From: Ophthalmolycus amberensis | Taxonomy: Eukaryota; Chordata; Actinopteri; Perciformes; Zoarcidae | Direction: 5' to 3' | Length of the DNA stretch: 64,000 bases | Assembly: GCA_024529925.1 (NCBI GenBank) | Contig: JAFEUB010001021.1 | Span: 345,001 to 409,000, forward strand | Part shown: positions 62,635 to 64,000 of the stretch, piece after piece | How the letters are laid out: each line of letters starts with the position of its first letter | Numbering within the stretch: position 1 is the stretch's first letter | Notes under the pieces: generated by a model | Told to the model about the DNA's origin: nothing | The model's database searches: none | The model's input: only the letters and a program-made list of their open reading frames with translations | Program-made: the position numbers and the translations under genes

Positions 62635-62770
62635 TATGAGTCAGGTCAGCAGAATGTGTTTGCTGCCTTCTCAACTCTCATCTGGAAGCTCCAGACATGA
62701 GATAACGTGGATCCAATGATGACTGTCTGCCTCTTGAGAAGATATCCATTACAGTTTGTACATTTGCAAT

Positions 62771-62804
62771 AAAAAAAAGAAAAAAGCCCCCCCCCCCCCC
62801 CCCC
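62771..62804. repeat. A-rich run directly joined to C18
   Basis: A8-G-A5-G is followed by eighteen cytosines ending at 62804. An abrupt purine-to-pyrimidine homopolymer junction is unusual but is also a common site of assembly error. Confidence 0.85.
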
Positions 62805-62866
62805 TTTTGTTTTGGCTTAGCTTTTCTGTACTCTTCGGTTACCTCCAAAGGCAGAGTAAAAAGAGA

Positions 62867-62932
62867 TGGAGAGAGAGAAAGAAAGAAAGAAGACGAAAAG
62901 AAAGATGGAGAGAGCCGGAGGGCAGAGCAAAG
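62867..62932. repeat. Polypurine tract (GAAA/GAGA-rich)
   Basis: About 65 bases almost entirely A and G on the plus strand, with (GAAA)n and (GA)n parts. The Lys/Arg/Glu-rich frame across it is an artefact. Confidence 0.85.
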
Positions 62933-63891
62933 GAAAAGGACCCCCTGGGCTGAGTCCTGTTCCTTACTCCATGTCACATACACACTTTCTCACACACAAC
63001 TGACACAAACTCAGCAGTACACAAACAACCCCCAGCTCCGTGGCATAATCCCATGAGGCGTGCGGGTGATCCGTTGCATATGGTCGAGAGGAAATTTACA
63101 CATGCCATCCATTCATTTACTGTTTATCTATGATTAATCAGCGCACTACATCCTGTCACCCGCCTACAAAACAAGTCATATATCTGCAGGCTAATGCACT
63201 GACACAGTATTGTGTTTAATGTTTAATGTCTGCTCGAATGGGTTGATATAGGTGGAGGAAAGGCGTATGAAAGTGGATTCCATGAAGAGCACTGGAATCC
63301 TGGTGTTACGCCAAGGAAAAGCCCCATTTCCACATACATGACACTTAACGAGAAGTTATATCCGTAATTGATGCAGTACAGGACTTGCATGTCAAGACAT
63401 TTTGAAATGCTGTACAGTACAGAGCAGCAGTTAAGATCTCAGAAATAGATTGGATTTCACCTCAGATGGATCCTCGTGCCTCAGTCACCGCACACACAAG
63501 GGTAGAACACTCACATGTAGGCCTACAATGCATTGCAAGTTATACAGTATGTACTGTGAGAATACACACAAGCACATGTGTTTCTAAATCCCGCACATAC
63601 TGTATAAACCCTACGTATATGCAAGTATCCCATTACAGATATACCCATGTTATTTTACCCCTTGCCATTTTCCTCCCCGGCCAAACGCAACACAGTTTGG
63701 AAACTCAACATGGATCGGTTCCCATCATTGCCATAGTTGCCATTTTCATAGCGTTAGATTTTTCCAGAGTGGAGAACTTCTGTTTGTTTTTACTGCTACT
63801 GTCAAACATTCAGCTGCCCTGCAACCTGATTCATACTGCCGAACCTGACAGAGCTCCTTTGTATCATAAAACTGGCACACAAACTGTGCAC

Positions 63892-63894
<3 letters not shown>
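62933..63894. other. Non-coding stretch, no gene seen
   Basis: The frame 63466-63951 (161 codons) is the longest in this part, but its end is AC microsatellite and the rest matches no family. No other features. Confidence 0.45.

Positions 63895-63925
<31 letters not shown>
63895..63925. repeat. (AC)15 microsatellite
   Basis: Pure AC array of 31 bases near the right edge of the window. The remaining 75 bases hold nothing I can name. Confidence 0.95.
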
Positions 63926-63927
<2 letters not shown>

Positions 63928-64000
63928 AATACACACCTTCACCTGAACTAATGGAAATGTACATACGTATGCATTAATGACAGCTAATAAAGGCATCTCC

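Overview
The window looks like non-coding DNA from a ray-finned (teleost) fish. Three things point there: many long pure (CA)n/(TC)n microsatellites, several short non-autonomous hAT-type DNA transposons with intact 8-bp target-site duplications, and LINE 3' tails ending in the hexamer track typical of fish genomes. I found no convincing protein-coding exon, rRNA, tRNA, CRISPR array, bacterial operon or recognisable snRNA/miRNA gene. Most longer open frames are microsatellite read-through (runs of His-Thr, Cys-Val, Ser-Leu, Ile-Tyr or Asp) or chance frames open on both strands. The window is best read as a gene desert or part of a very large intron.

Layout. 1-12.1 kb: polypyrimidine/polypurine blocks, (TC)22, (CA)44 and (AC)25 arrays, a candidate conserved non-coding block near 6.7-7.2 kb, and a CpG cluster near 9.2 kb. 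12.1-28 kb is the transposon-rich part: hAT elements at 12143-12628, 19814-20390 and 26747-27605, plus a palindromic-element 3' end at 25435-25597, a G-quadruplex-prone tract at 14.5 kb, an AACC-rich dispersed repeat at 18.35 kb and a weak exon candidate at 26.3 kb. 28-51 kb is mostly quiet, with TG arrays, a TATA/pyrimidine configuration at 35.0 kb, a 12-bp inverted repeat at 35.8 kb, a doubtful env-like open frame at 38.2 kb, regulatory-looking blocks at 40.8-41.15 and 46.0-46.4 kb, a LINE-like tail at 43.3 kb and an exon candidate at 44.5 kb. 51-64 kb: a 144-bp (TA)n array fused to a LINE 3' tail, a CpG cluster with paired GACGTC sites at 56.1 kb, a near-perfect 45-bp hairpin at 58.4 kb, a compound (TC)30(AC)19 array, a 755-bp palindromic transposon-like element at 60.2 kb and two C18 tracts.

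No genes act together here as far as I can see. The clearest biological statement is that all three dated hAT insertions duplicated 8-bp targets with TA at positions 4-5, the preference described for Buster-group hAT transposases. Regulatory and exon calls are motif-based guesses that need cross-species alignment or RNA data.
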